A stretch of 64,000 nucleotides of DNA, taken from contig CALGNX010000019.1 of assembly GCA_937958265.1 (NCBI GenBank), forward strand, positions 1-64,000, read 5' to 3'. Positions within the stretch are counted from its first letter, which is position 1; every line of letters starts with the position of its first letter. The stretch comes from an uncultured Algibacter sp. (GTDB taxonomy: Bacteria > Bacteroidota > Bacteroidia > Flavobacteriales > Flavobacteriaceae). A program made the position numbers and the translations under genes. The notes under the pieces were generated by a model that was not told where the DNA came from, did not search any database, and saw nothing but the letters and a program-made list of their open reading frames with translations. Positions 16,111 through 23,337 of this stretch are shown here, piece by piece.

Positions 16111-16518
16111 TTAATCTAAATCTGGCTTTTTCCTATTTACTTTTTTATCAGATAGTTTCTGTTTATTTTTTAATCGCTTTCTAATAACCGACTTTGGTAT
16201 TTTAGTTGGCACACGCTTTTTAGGTAGTTTTAAAGCAACTTTTATAAGTTCTAAAAAGCGGTTTATAACTAATGTTTTATTTTTATGTTGGCTTCTACTT
16301 TCGCCACATTGTAAGATAAGTACACCTTCCTTTGTTAATCGCGTACTCAGTTTATTAAAAAGGCGTTCTTTTTGTTGTTCCGAAAAAGCAGTAGACTCTT
16401 GTAAATTAAAAATTAACTCTACTTTCGAGGCTACTTTATTAACATGTTGCCCACCACTACCAGAACTTCTAATAGCCTTAAACCGGAGCTCGTTAACTAC
16501 CGTGGTTTTATAAAACAT
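16111..16518 (-). CDS. arfB: Peptidyl-tRNA hydrolase ArfB (release-factor-like, GGQ)
   Basis: Rescues stalled ribosomes by hydrolysing peptidyl-tRNA. The 135-residue protein has the GGQ catalytic motif in RSSGSGGQHVNKVASKVEL (residues about 18-36) and the basic C-terminal tail (RVPTKIPKSVIRKRLKNKQK and KKVNRKKPDLD) that enters the empty mRNA channel. It lacks the codon-recognition domain of RF1/RF2, as expected for ArfB. It starts 15 bases after the DUF4301 stop and is last in a four-gene run with pnuC, the NadR-like kinase and DUF4301. Confidence 0.93.
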   Translation of the reverse strand: MFYKTTVVNELRFKAIRSSGSGGQHVNKVASKVELIFNLQESTAFSEQQKERLFNKLSTRLTKEGVLILQCGESRSQHKNKTLVINRFLELIKVALKLPKKRVPTKIPKSVIRKRLKNKQKLSDKKVNRKKPDLD

Positions 16519-16533
16519 AAATACTAAATTAAT

Positions 16534-18087
16534 TTATGATACTTGATGTACTGATTTTAATAAATCGTTTACCGTTTTAACTGGATTAAAAGTCTCTAAA
16601 GGCACTTCTACAAAAACTGAGTTCCAATGTGCCATACTACCATTCCATAACCCAGGAAGCTCTAAGGCTTTAATATCTGCTCCATTTTGGGTTTTAGTAG
16701 TTATAAAAGCAGCTTCTGGATCTACAAATTGTGTTAAATCAAATTTTTCACCTTTATAGTTTTTTATACCGCAAACTAAATCTGTAGGATTAAAATGTGT
16801 TGCCTTATAAACAATACTTTGCTGGTTTCTTTTACTAAAATTAATTTGCGCAAATTCTACTATTTGTAAAGATATATTACCCGCTTTATCTTTAACCCAA
16901 AAAGGCCCACCACCGGGTTCACCTTGGTTTTTAACCATACCACAAACACGTAAAGGCTTATTTAAAATACTTTTTAAATAAAGTACTTTTTCCAAATGCG
17001 TATACTGTTCAAAATCAATGTTTATTGGCACATTTAAACGGTAACTCACAAATAATGCGATACCTTTAAAATCAGCATCAATCAAATTCCCTGTATCTAG
17101 TTTATGTAAATATTCAAAAATCTGTTCTTGCACTTCAAATAAAACGCCTGCTAACAACTTTTTATATTGCGACACGCCTTTATTTTTATTGGCACAAACT
17201 ATATTATCTATGTTCTTTATAAAAATTAAATCGTAATTTAATTTATTCAAATTATCCAATAAGGCCCCATGCCCTGCTGGCCTAAACAAAATAGAATTAT
17301 CCTTAGTTCTACAAACTTTACCATTAGATGTTAAAGCCACAGTCTCGGTAGCCTGATTTTGAAAAGAAAATGAAACATTAAATTTAGTTTTAGTTTCCGC
17401 TTCCAGTATCGGTTTAATACGATTAAATAAATTTGAAAAATATAATTGACGATTTTTAGATACAGTAAAATGAAGATTAGCTACACTGTTTGAAGTTGCG
17501 TAAAGTGTAGACTCAAACAAATGCTCTTCAAAAGCAGTTTTCACTTGCTTATCGTATTTATGAAAAGGTAATAACCCCTTTGGAAGCCCACTATAATTAA
17601 GACCATTTTCATCAAGCATTGTTTTAATAAATAATAGCTTTTTTTCATCATTAGTAAGCGTATCAAATTCAGAATAGGCCGCTTTAATACTTACCATTAC
17701 ATGATTGTAAAAAGGAAAATTCTCCAAGCCCTTTAAAAACTTAGTTAATAAGGCATCGTTTTTACGGTTGGCATAATTTTCAACCCCCTCTTTTGATGCT
17801 TTAAAATGTTTTAAAAAGTGAAACAAAAATTTAAACATTCTTGTTGCAGCACCTGAGGCAGGAACGAACTTAATTATAGAACGCTCATTTTGTTTTTCTT
17901 CGTAAAATTTAATGTATCGTTTAGTTTCATTCTCATCATAATGCTCAATACCGCTACCAATTTTAGCAGCACTTACTAAATTGGAAAAAGCCATACCGCC
18001 TTTTAATCGTTTTATTTGCGCATTAATAGCATCAATACTTATGCCTTTGCTTTTTATGTGTTCAATATCTTTATCGGAAAATGTCAT
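16534..18087 (-). CDS. DUF4301 protein, nucleotidyltransferase-like motifs
   Basis: A 517-residue soluble protein of the Bacteroidetes family DUF4301. Motifs resemble UDP-sugar pyrophosphorylases: VPASGAATRMFK at 75-86 recalls the nucleotide-binding GxG-x-R-M/L loop, RPAGHGALLDNL at 269-280 recalls the PxGHGD motif, and FIKNIDNI at 289-296 recalls the N-x-DN motif that binds metal and sugar. A conserved GEPGGGPFWV and a Trp-rich end (LPGLWNGSMAHWNSVFVEVP) follow. No experimental function is known to me; the enzyme class is inference. It overlaps the preceding kinase gene by four bases (ATGA), indicating translational coupling. Confidence 0.75.
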   Translation of the reverse strand: MTFSDKDIEHIKSKGISIDAINAQIKRLKGGMAFSNLVSAAKIGSGIEHYDENETKRYIKFYEEKQNERSIIKFVPASGAATRMFKFLFHFLKHFKASKEGVENYANRKNDALLTKFLKGLENFPFYNHVMVSIKAAYSEFDTLTNDEKKLLFIKTMLDENGLNYSGLPKGLLPFHKYDKQVKTAFEEHLFESTLYATSNSVANLHFTVSKNRQLYFSNLFNRIKPILEAETKTKFNVSFSFQNQATETVALTSNGKVCRTKDNSILFRPAGHGALLDNLNKLNYDLIFIKNIDNIVCANKNKGVSQYKKLLAGVLFEVQEQIFEYLHKLDTGNLIDADFKGIALFVSYRLNVPINIDFEQYTHLEKVLYLKSILNKPLRVCGMVKNQGEPGGGPFWVKDKAGNISLQIVEFAQINFSKRNQQSIVYKATHFNPTDLVCGIKNYKGEKFDLTQFVDPEAAFITTKTQNGADIKALELPGLWNGSMAHWNSVFVEVPLETFNPVKTVNDLLKSVHQVS

Positions 18088-18647
18088 ACTTTCAGTAAAT
18101 TATTAATATGCTTTACAGCGGTATTTAACCGTGTTTTTTTATCGCCTTTTAATAGCACGTATGGTTTATTGTATTTTATTAAGGTATCCTTAAAAGCCTT
18201 AAACATAGCTTCTCTTTCGTTTGGTTTATCGCGTAAATCATCAGCTTCCCAAGGCACGTCAATATAAGTTAAAAAATACAAGTCGTAAGTATTTTTAATA
18301 GCATATTTTTCTAATACGGGGTCGCAACTGCCAATATAATAAGCTTCAGAGTACACTTTAGTTTCTAACAAATCGGTATCGCAAATTAAAACAGAATTTG
18401 TTTTTTTTGCGAGCTTATTCTCTAAACGCATTTGCCCCTCAGCAATAGGTAACAAGTCTTTTGCTTCACAAGTTTTGCGTTCGTCTTTCCATTTTTTTTT
18501 TAAATATTCCCGCGCAAATTCCGGAACCCAAACCGATTTGTAGTACGCTGCTAGTTGTCGAGACAGGGTTGTTTTTCCTGAAGATTCCGGACCAAATAAA
18601 ACTACTTTTAAGCAGTTACTGGGCTGTTGTTTAAATTTTTCCTCCAT
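18084..18647 (-). CDS. NadR-type P-loop kinase (ribosylnicotinamide kinase-like)
   Basis: A 187-residue ATPase matching the C-terminal kinase domain of NadR. Walker A is FGPESSGKTTL (18-28); WVPEFAREYL at about 40-49 is the NadR-type substrate loop; LICDTDLLETKVYSEAYY holds the Walker B Asp; LRDKPNEREAM is the lid region. Neither the N-terminal HTH nor the adenylyltransferase domain of NadR is present. Known members phosphorylate nicotinamide riboside. The start at 18647 overlaps the pnuC 3' end by 40 bases, and the stop overlaps DUF4301, so it acts with its neighbours; kinase plus PnuC suggests trapping of an imported nucleoside or vitamin. Confidence 0.85.
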   Translation of the reverse strand: MEEKFKQQPSNCLKVVLFGPESSGKTTLSRQLAAYYKSVWVPEFAREYLKKKWKDERKTCEAKDLLPIAEGQMRLENKLAKKTNSVLICDTDLLETKVYSEAYYIGSCDPVLEKYAIKNTYDLYFLTYIDVPWEADDLRDKPNEREAMFKAFKDTLIKYNKPYVLLKGDKKTRLNTAVKHINNLLKV

Positions 18648-19240
18648 GCTAAATAGCCAGAAATGGCAATAAATGTAAATCCTAAGTATTGAAAACTTGT
18701 AAAAGTAAACCCTTTATAAAAGTATAAGGGCACCGAAATAACATCTCCAATAATCCAGAATATCCAATTTTCTAATTTTCTTTTAGCCATTAGCCACATG
18801 CCTACAAAAAATATAGCCGTGGTAAATGTATCTACGTAAGCGACCCAACCTGTCCATTTATTAAACGTATTGTACACAACAAAAACAAATAAGAGTGCCG
18901 CAAAAAAAATGGCAATCCCTATTTTTTTTTCACTTATAGTTGTTATGGTTACTGGTGTTATTTGTTGCGTATCATTCCTTCTTGTCCAAATATACCACCC
19001 ATAAATACTCATTATAAAATAATATGCATTTATCATCATATCCCCTAATAATCCCCATTTTAACAATAGATAAACAAAAATTATAGTACTTACAATACCA
19101 ATTGGAAACACTAAAATATTATTCTGCTTGGAAAACCAAACCGAAGCGAAACCACAAAGTACAGCTATAATTTCCAAAACAACATCTATGGTGTTATACC
19201 CTGTATATTGTCCAAATAAAAACTCGAATATGGTATTCAT
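18608..19240 (-). CDS. pnuC: PnuC-family vitamin/nucleoside transporter
   Basis: A 210-residue inner-membrane protein with about seven membrane segments and the PnuC-type motif MSIYGWYIWTRR near 79-90, followed by FNKWTGWVAYVDTFTTAIFF and WIFWIIGDVISVPLYFYKG, the substrate-binding half. PnuC proteins facilitate uptake of nicotinamide riboside; sister types take thiamine (PnuT) or riboflavin (PnuX). The gene is first in an operon with a NadR-like kinase, which favours nicotinamide riboside, while the riboswitch-controlled receptor located after this operon leaves thiamine possible. No riboswitch is seen in its own 109-base leader. Confidence 0.88.
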   Translation of the reverse strand: MNTIFEFLFGQYTGYNTIDVVLEIIAVLCGFASVWFSKQNNILVFPIGIVSTIIFVYLLLKWGLLGDMMINAYYFIMSIYGWYIWTRRNDTQQITPVTITTISEKKIGIAIFFAALLFVFVVYNTFNKWTGWVAYVDTFTTAIFFVGMWLMAKRKLENWIFWIIGDVISVPLYFYKGFTFTSFQYLGFTFIAISGYLAWRKNLNNSPVTA

Positions 19241-19349
19241 AATCTTTTATTAATCCTTATAAATTAAACCTAATACGTTATTAAAATTTGTGGTCTTATA
19301 TTACTTTTATTTCCCTTATTAAAGAAGCACAACAACAGTAATTATAGCA

Positions 19350-20066
19350 TTATAATGCATTAAAAAACAACTCATCATCCTCAAAAGCTGTACCTATAAC
19401 CACCATATCTGCACCCCATTTGTAAGCCTGATTTAGCGCCTTTGCACTTCGTATCCCACCACCTATTATTAAAGGTATGCTTAGCGCTTCTTTTACTGCT
19501 CGAATAATTGTAGCTGTTAGTGGGTTTTTCGCACCACTTCCTGCCTCCAAATATATAAGTTTCATCCCTAAAAACTGTCCAGCTAATGCTGTATCCACAA
19601 TATGTTGAAGATCTGTTCGTAACATTGGTGTCGTTTTTGTAACCTTCTCAACCGCTGTTTTTCTTCCGCTTTCTATTAAAATGTAGCCTGTGGCTATGGT
19701 TTCCAAACTTGATTTTTTCAATTTTGAAACCGCTTTTACTTGTTCTCCTATTAAATAATCTGGATTTCGCCCAGAAAGCAAGGACAAAAACAACAACGCA
19801 TCGGCATTATTTGTAATTTGAGATAACGCTCCCGGAAATAAAACAATAGGGAGCTTGGTATACTTTTTAATTTCCAAAACCAAAACACCAGTCACACCAT
19901 TATCAACGGTACTGCCGCCAACAAAAATATGCGTAGCTACGGATTTGTTTACCTTATCAATAAAACGTTTCGTATTATTAATATCAAATTTGTCGGGGTC
20001 TATTAAAACTGCCAGAGACTTTTCTCCTTTACGGCTGGTTTTTAGTATATCGCTATAAATACTCAT
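19350..20066 (-). CDS. PcrB/GGGP-synthase family prenyl-glyceryl phosphate synthase
   Basis: A TIM-barrel enzyme that couples a long prenyl diphosphate to glycerol-1-phosphate. The 238-residue protein contains SLAVLIDPDKFD near the N-terminus, THIFVGGSTVDNG, VLFPGALSQITNNADALLFL, LIYLEAGSGAKNP and IPLIIGGGIRSAKALNQAYK, all conserved in the GGGP/HepGP synthase family. Start: an open frame extends to 20087, but the ATG at 20066 gives MSIYSDILKTSRKGEKSLAV and overlaps the PPTase stop by one base (TAATG), a classical coupling signal. The physiological lipid in Bacteroidetes is not established. Confidence 0.9.
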   Translation of the reverse strand: MSIYSDILKTSRKGEKSLAVLIDPDKFDINNTKRFIDKVNKSVATHIFVGGSTVDNGVTGVLVLEIKKYTKLPIVLFPGALSQITNNADALLFLSLLSGRNPDYLIGEQVKAVSKLKKSSLETIATGYILIESGRKTAVEKVTKTTPMLRTDLQHIVDTALAGQFLGMKLIYLEAGSGAKNPLTATIIRAVKEALSIPLIIGGGIRSAKALNQAYKWGADMVVIGTAFEDDELFFNAL

Positions 20067-20692
20067 TATGCCATGGCGTAAGCGCAAGTAAAACCTTCAA
20101 ACTCTAAAAAATAAATTTGATAACGGTACTTTTTTTCTTGGTAATCAATCCATGCTACAGTTTCACCGTCACTAATTTCAAAAGGAATTACCAAAAAATA
20201 GTTTTTAAAACTAACTCCAGGCGTTGCAAATAGTTTGTATAACGACTCCTTTACACACCAAATTGCAGTTAACTTATTTACGTAATTAGATGCCTTTACA
20301 TCTAAATAATTTGCCTCGTAATCAATAAATTTATGCGCAATAACAGTAATTTTATCACGCTGTTTTTCAATATCAACACCCACTGCTACATCACTAACAA
20401 TAACAGCCGAAAAATTAAAAGAATGCGTTATTGAAATATGCCTACCATCATGCAAATGTGGTTTTCCATTAGCATCATAAAACAAATCTGCATCGGCATA
20501 TCCAAATTCTTTTAACAAATAACGCACACTTAAAAAACCACGCTGATGCAACTCACTTTTCATCGCTAAAACGCGCTCCAACGCATAATCCTGTAATGTT
20601 ACGCCACTAAACAACTGCTGGTAAGACTCGGTAATCTTCCATACTTTAACAGTAGTTTGTGAATTTGGTGTAATGGTTTTGTATAAAGGCAT
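20066..20692 (-). CDS. 4'-phosphopantetheinyl transferase superfamily protein
   Basis: Transfers the phosphopantetheine arm of CoA to carrier proteins. The 208-residue Sfp-like protein has VGVDIEKQRD (Mg-binding Asp 107 and Glu 109) and WCVKESLYK (145-153, catalytic-site Glu 149 and Lys), plus HISITHSFNFSAVIVS just before, which is the usual H-S-x-S-H-type strand. The pseudo-two-fold Sfp length suggests a broad carrier range rather than an AcpS-only role. It overlaps the downstream PcrB-type gene by one base. Its promoter must lie within the 132-base divergent region shared with ahcY. Confidence 0.9.
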   Translation of the reverse strand: MPLYKTITPNSQTTVKVWKITESYQQLFSGVTLQDYALERVLAMKSELHQRGFLSVRYLLKEFGYADADLFYDANGKPHLHDGRHISITHSFNFSAVIVSDVAVGVDIEKQRDKITVIAHKFIDYEANYLDVKASNYVNKLTAIWCVKESLYKLFATPGVSFKNYFLVIPFEISDGETVAWIDYQEKKYRYQIYFLEFEGFTCAYAMA

Positions 20693-20715
20693 TTAATATT
20701 CTAAAACTTAATAGT

Positions 20716-20723
20716 TATCTTTG
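20716..20723 (+). promoter_or_regulatory. Candidate -7 box for ahcY
   Basis: TATCTTTG, exact TAnnTTTG, about 100 bases upstream of the ahcY ATG, in the gap shared with the divergent PPTase gene. No clear -33 TTG at the proper spacing. Confidence 0.45.
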
Positions 20724-20824
20724 TGCATCTTAAACCAAGATGCGTTATATGGATAGCGAATGTAGCTAAATATAGCACTAATTACAATCCAGTTTAAGTT
20801 TTTTAAATAAAAATAAAAATTACT

Positions 20825-22141
20825 ATGAGCACAAAAACATTGCCTTACGTAGCTAACAAAGTTAAAGATTTAACCCTTGCAGAATGGGGCCGGAAAGAAA
20901 TAGAATTAGCCGAAGCAGAAATGCCTGGTTTAATGAGTTTACGTGAAGAGTATAAAAACGAACAGCCATTAAAAGGATCTAGAATTGCAGGTTGTTTGCA
21001 CATGACTATCCAAACGGCCGTTTTAATTGAAACTTTACAAGCCTTAGGTGCAGAGGTAACCTGGAGCTCATGTAACATATTCTCAACACAAGACCAAGCC
21101 GCTGCTGCTATTGCCGCTGCTGGCACATCGGTTTATGCTTGGAAAGACATGACCGAAGAAGAGTTTGATTGGTGTATAGAGCAAACTTTGTTTTTTGGAG
21201 AAGACAGAAAACCATTAAACCTTATTTTAGATGATGGTGGCGATTTAACAAACATGGTTTTAGATAAATATCCAGAATTAGCCGCAGGAATTAAAGGCTT
21301 ATCTGAAGAAACTACAACAGGTGTACACCGCTTATACGAACGTGTAAAAAACGGCACATTACCAATGCCAGCTATTAACGTAAACGACTCGGTAACAAAA
21401 TCTAAATTCGATAACAAATACGGTTGTAAAGAGTCTGCTGTAGATGCTATTCGCCGCGCAACAGATGTTATGCTTGCAGGAAAACGTGTAACCGTATGTG
21501 GTTATGGCGATGTTGGTAAAGGTACAGCAGCATCTTTTAAAGGCGCAGGAAGTATTGTTACCGTAACAGAAATTGACCCTATTTGTGCCTTACAAGCCGC
21601 TATGGATGGTTTTGAAGTTAAAAAACTAGAAACTGTAGTAGCAAACTCAGATATAGTAATTACCACAACAGGTAATAAAGATATTATTCAAAGCCAACAT
21701 TTCGAGGCTATGAAAGACAAAGTAATAGTTTGTAATATTGGGCATTTTGATAATGAAATTGATATGGCTTGGTTAAACAATAACCATGGCAACACAAAAA
21801 ACACAATTAAACCACAAGTAGACAAATACACCATTAATGGTAAAGATATTATTATACTTGCCGAAGGCCGTTTAGTAAACTTAGGTTGTGCAACAGGGCA
21901 CCCAAGTTTTGTAATGAGCAACTCGTTTACAAACCAAACCCTAGCACAAATTGAACTTTGGAAAAATAGCGAAAACTACAAAAATGATGTTTACATGCTA
22001 CCAAAAGCTTTAGACGAAAAAGTAGCAAAATTACACTTAGCAAAAATTGGTGTAGAGCTTACAGAACTTCGAGACGACCAAGCAAGCTACATTGGCGTAA
22101 CTGTTCAAGGACCATACAAACCAGAACATTACAGATACTAA
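20825..22141 (+). CDS. ahcY: Adenosylhomocysteinase
   Basis: Hydrolyses S-adenosylhomocysteine to adenosine and homocysteine, clearing the product inhibitor of methyltransferases. The 438-residue protein shows [40 protein letters not shown], the NAD-binding loop [37 protein letters not shown] and the C-terminal end [11 protein letters not shown], which contacts the neighbouring NAD site. Length is typical of the bacterial form without the long plant/eukaryotic insertion. It is likely monocistronic: a terminator follows at 22200-22232. Confidence 0.97.
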   Translation: MSTKTLPYVANKVKDLTLAEWGRKEIELAEAEMPGLMSLREEYKNEQPLKGSRIAGCLHMTIQTAVLIETLQALGAEVTWSSCNIFSTQDQAAAAIAAAGTSVYAWKDMTEEEFDWCIEQTLFFGEDRKPLNLILDDGGDLTNMVLDKYPELAAGIKGLSEETTTGVHRLYERVKNGTLPMPAINVNDSVTKSKFDNKYGCKESAVDAIRRATDVMLAGKRVTVCGYGDVGKGTAASFKGAGSIVTVTEIDPICALQAAMDGFEVKKLETVVANSDIVITTTGNKDIIQSQHFEAMKDKVIVCNIGHFDNEIDMAWLNNNHGNTKNTIKPQVDKYTINGKDIIILAEGRLVNLGCATGHPSFVMSNSFTNQTLAQIELWKNSENYKNDVYMLPKALDEKVAKLHLAKIGVELTELRDDQASYIGVTVQGPYKPEHYRY

Positions 22142-22199
22142 AAACAGCATTAATAGGTGTTTTATCACCACACATGCATTTTAAATCTATATAAAACAG

Positions 22200-22232
22200 A
22201 ACATCCCGAGCCTTTAAGTTTGGGATGTTTTT
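22200..22232 (+). terminator. Intrinsic terminator after ahcY
   Basis: AACATCCC (22200-22207) pairs with GGGATGTT (22222-22229), loop of 14, followed by a TTTTT run. Located 59 bases after the ahcY stop. Confidence 0.85.
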
Positions 22233-22234
22233 AG

Positions 22235-22326
22235 TTTGGGCGTTACCCAAAAAGGGTCGGGCTTTCACTACTCGCTCCCTCCCGAAAAAGTCGGGGAGCT
22301 CAAACAAACCGCTCAATCCCTAACGC
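22235..22326. repeat. GC-rich structured intergenic element
   Basis: A compact GC-rich block in AT-rich surroundings: hairpin TTTGGG-cgtta-CCCAAA (22235-22251); imperfect hairpin GCTC...CCCGA-aaaag-TCGGG-GAGC (22274-22299); and a closing 6-bp pair GCGTTA (22240-22245) with TAACGC (22321-22326). I recall similar GGGCGTTACCC...ATCCCTAACGC blocks between genes in other flavobacteria, so this is probably a dispersed structured repeat or RNA; function unknown. It ends 12 bases before the next gene's ATG. Confidence 0.6.
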
Positions 22327-22338
22327 GCATAACACATT

Positions 22339-23205
22339 ATGAGGTATTTAAAACACACACTATCCCTACTAACTTTTAGCATCGCACTATTAACAAGCGC
22401 ACAACAAAAAGAAGTAAACATTATAACACATAAACTTACAGATCATATTTACATGCTAGAAGGCCAAGGCGGAAACATTGGTATCTCAATTGGAGACGAT
22501 GGCGTATTTATGATTGATAGCCAATTTGCGCCATTAACGCCTAAAATTCTAGACGCCATAAAAGCGCTTAGTACCAAACCCATTAAATACTTAGTAAACA
22601 CACACCACCATGGCGACCACACAGGCGGAAACAAAAATATAGCCGCATTACAAACCCCCATTATCGCACACGAAAACGTATATAAACGCATAAAAAACAA
22701 CCCTAAACAAAGCGACTCGGCACTACCTGTAATTACGTTTAACGATAAATTAAGCCTTTATATAAACGGCGAGCAGGTACTAATCTTTCATGTAGACCAA
22801 GCCCATACCAATGGCGATGCCTTACTCTATTTTACGCAAAGCAATGTATTACATACAGGCGACACTTATTTTAATGGGCGTTACCCATATATCGATTTAA
22901 GCTCTGGCGGAAGCGTTACAGGCTACATACAAGCCATAAAAAGAGCCATGCTCTTAGTGGATAATAGTACTAAGATTATTCCAGGACATGGAAAACAATC
23001 CAGCAGGACCGAATACGCTGCATTTTTAAACATGCTAGAAACCCTAAAAAGCAACATTGAAACCGAAATTAAAAACGGAAAAACAGAAGATGAAGTGGCA
23101 ACCAATAAAGCATTAACAAAAACCTACGATAAGCTAGATTATGGCTGTTGTTTTATTTCGTCTGAAAAAATACGTCGTACAATTTATAAAGGGCTAAAAA
23201 AGTAA
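22339..23205 (+). CDS. Secreted metallo-beta-lactamase-fold hydrolase
   Basis: A 288-residue zinc hydrolase with signal peptide MRYLKHTLSLLTFSIALLTS. Metal ligands: NTHHHGDHTGGN (HxHxDH motif), the His in DQAHTNGDALLYF, the Asp in LHTGDTYFNGRYPY and the His in IIPGHGKQSS. This pattern matches periplasmic members annotated as MBL-fold or SoxH/quinoprotein-relay-like proteins rather than a confirmed antibiotic-hydrolysing lactamase; the substrate is unknown. It is a single gene preceded by the structured element at 22235-22326 and faces a convergent barrel gene. Confidence 0.88.
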   Translation: MRYLKHTLSLLTFSIALLTSAQQKEVNIITHKLTDHIYMLEGQGGNIGISIGDDGVFMIDSQFAPLTPKILDAIKALSTKPIKYLVNTHHHGDHTGGNKNIAALQTPIIAHENVYKRIKNNPKQSDSALPVITFNDKLSLYINGEQVLIFHVDQAHTNGDALLYFTQSNVLHTGDTYFNGRYPYIDLSSGGSVTGYIQAIKRAMLLVDNSTKIIPGHGKQSSRTEYAAFLNMLETLKSNIETEIKNGKTEDEVATNKALTKTYDKLDYGCCFISSEKIRRTIYKGLKK

Positions 23206-23337
23206 TTTATTAGAACTGTATTTAAATACATATGCCGTACTACTCTTGCGGTTTGGTAAAGAACACGTATAAAATCTGGATTAGTTATTCTAACAATTTT
23301 ATGAGCAACAAAAAAAGCTTCTTAAAATTACGTTTTA

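Noticed and set aside
19241-19349. A second TPP riboswitch upstream of pnuC
   Set aside because: None of the CTGAGA, ACCC or AGGGAA blocks is present on the minus strand there.
22339-23205. Antibiotic-resistance beta-lactamase
   Set aside because: The zinc motif is generic to the MBL fold; nothing shows activity on beta-lactams.
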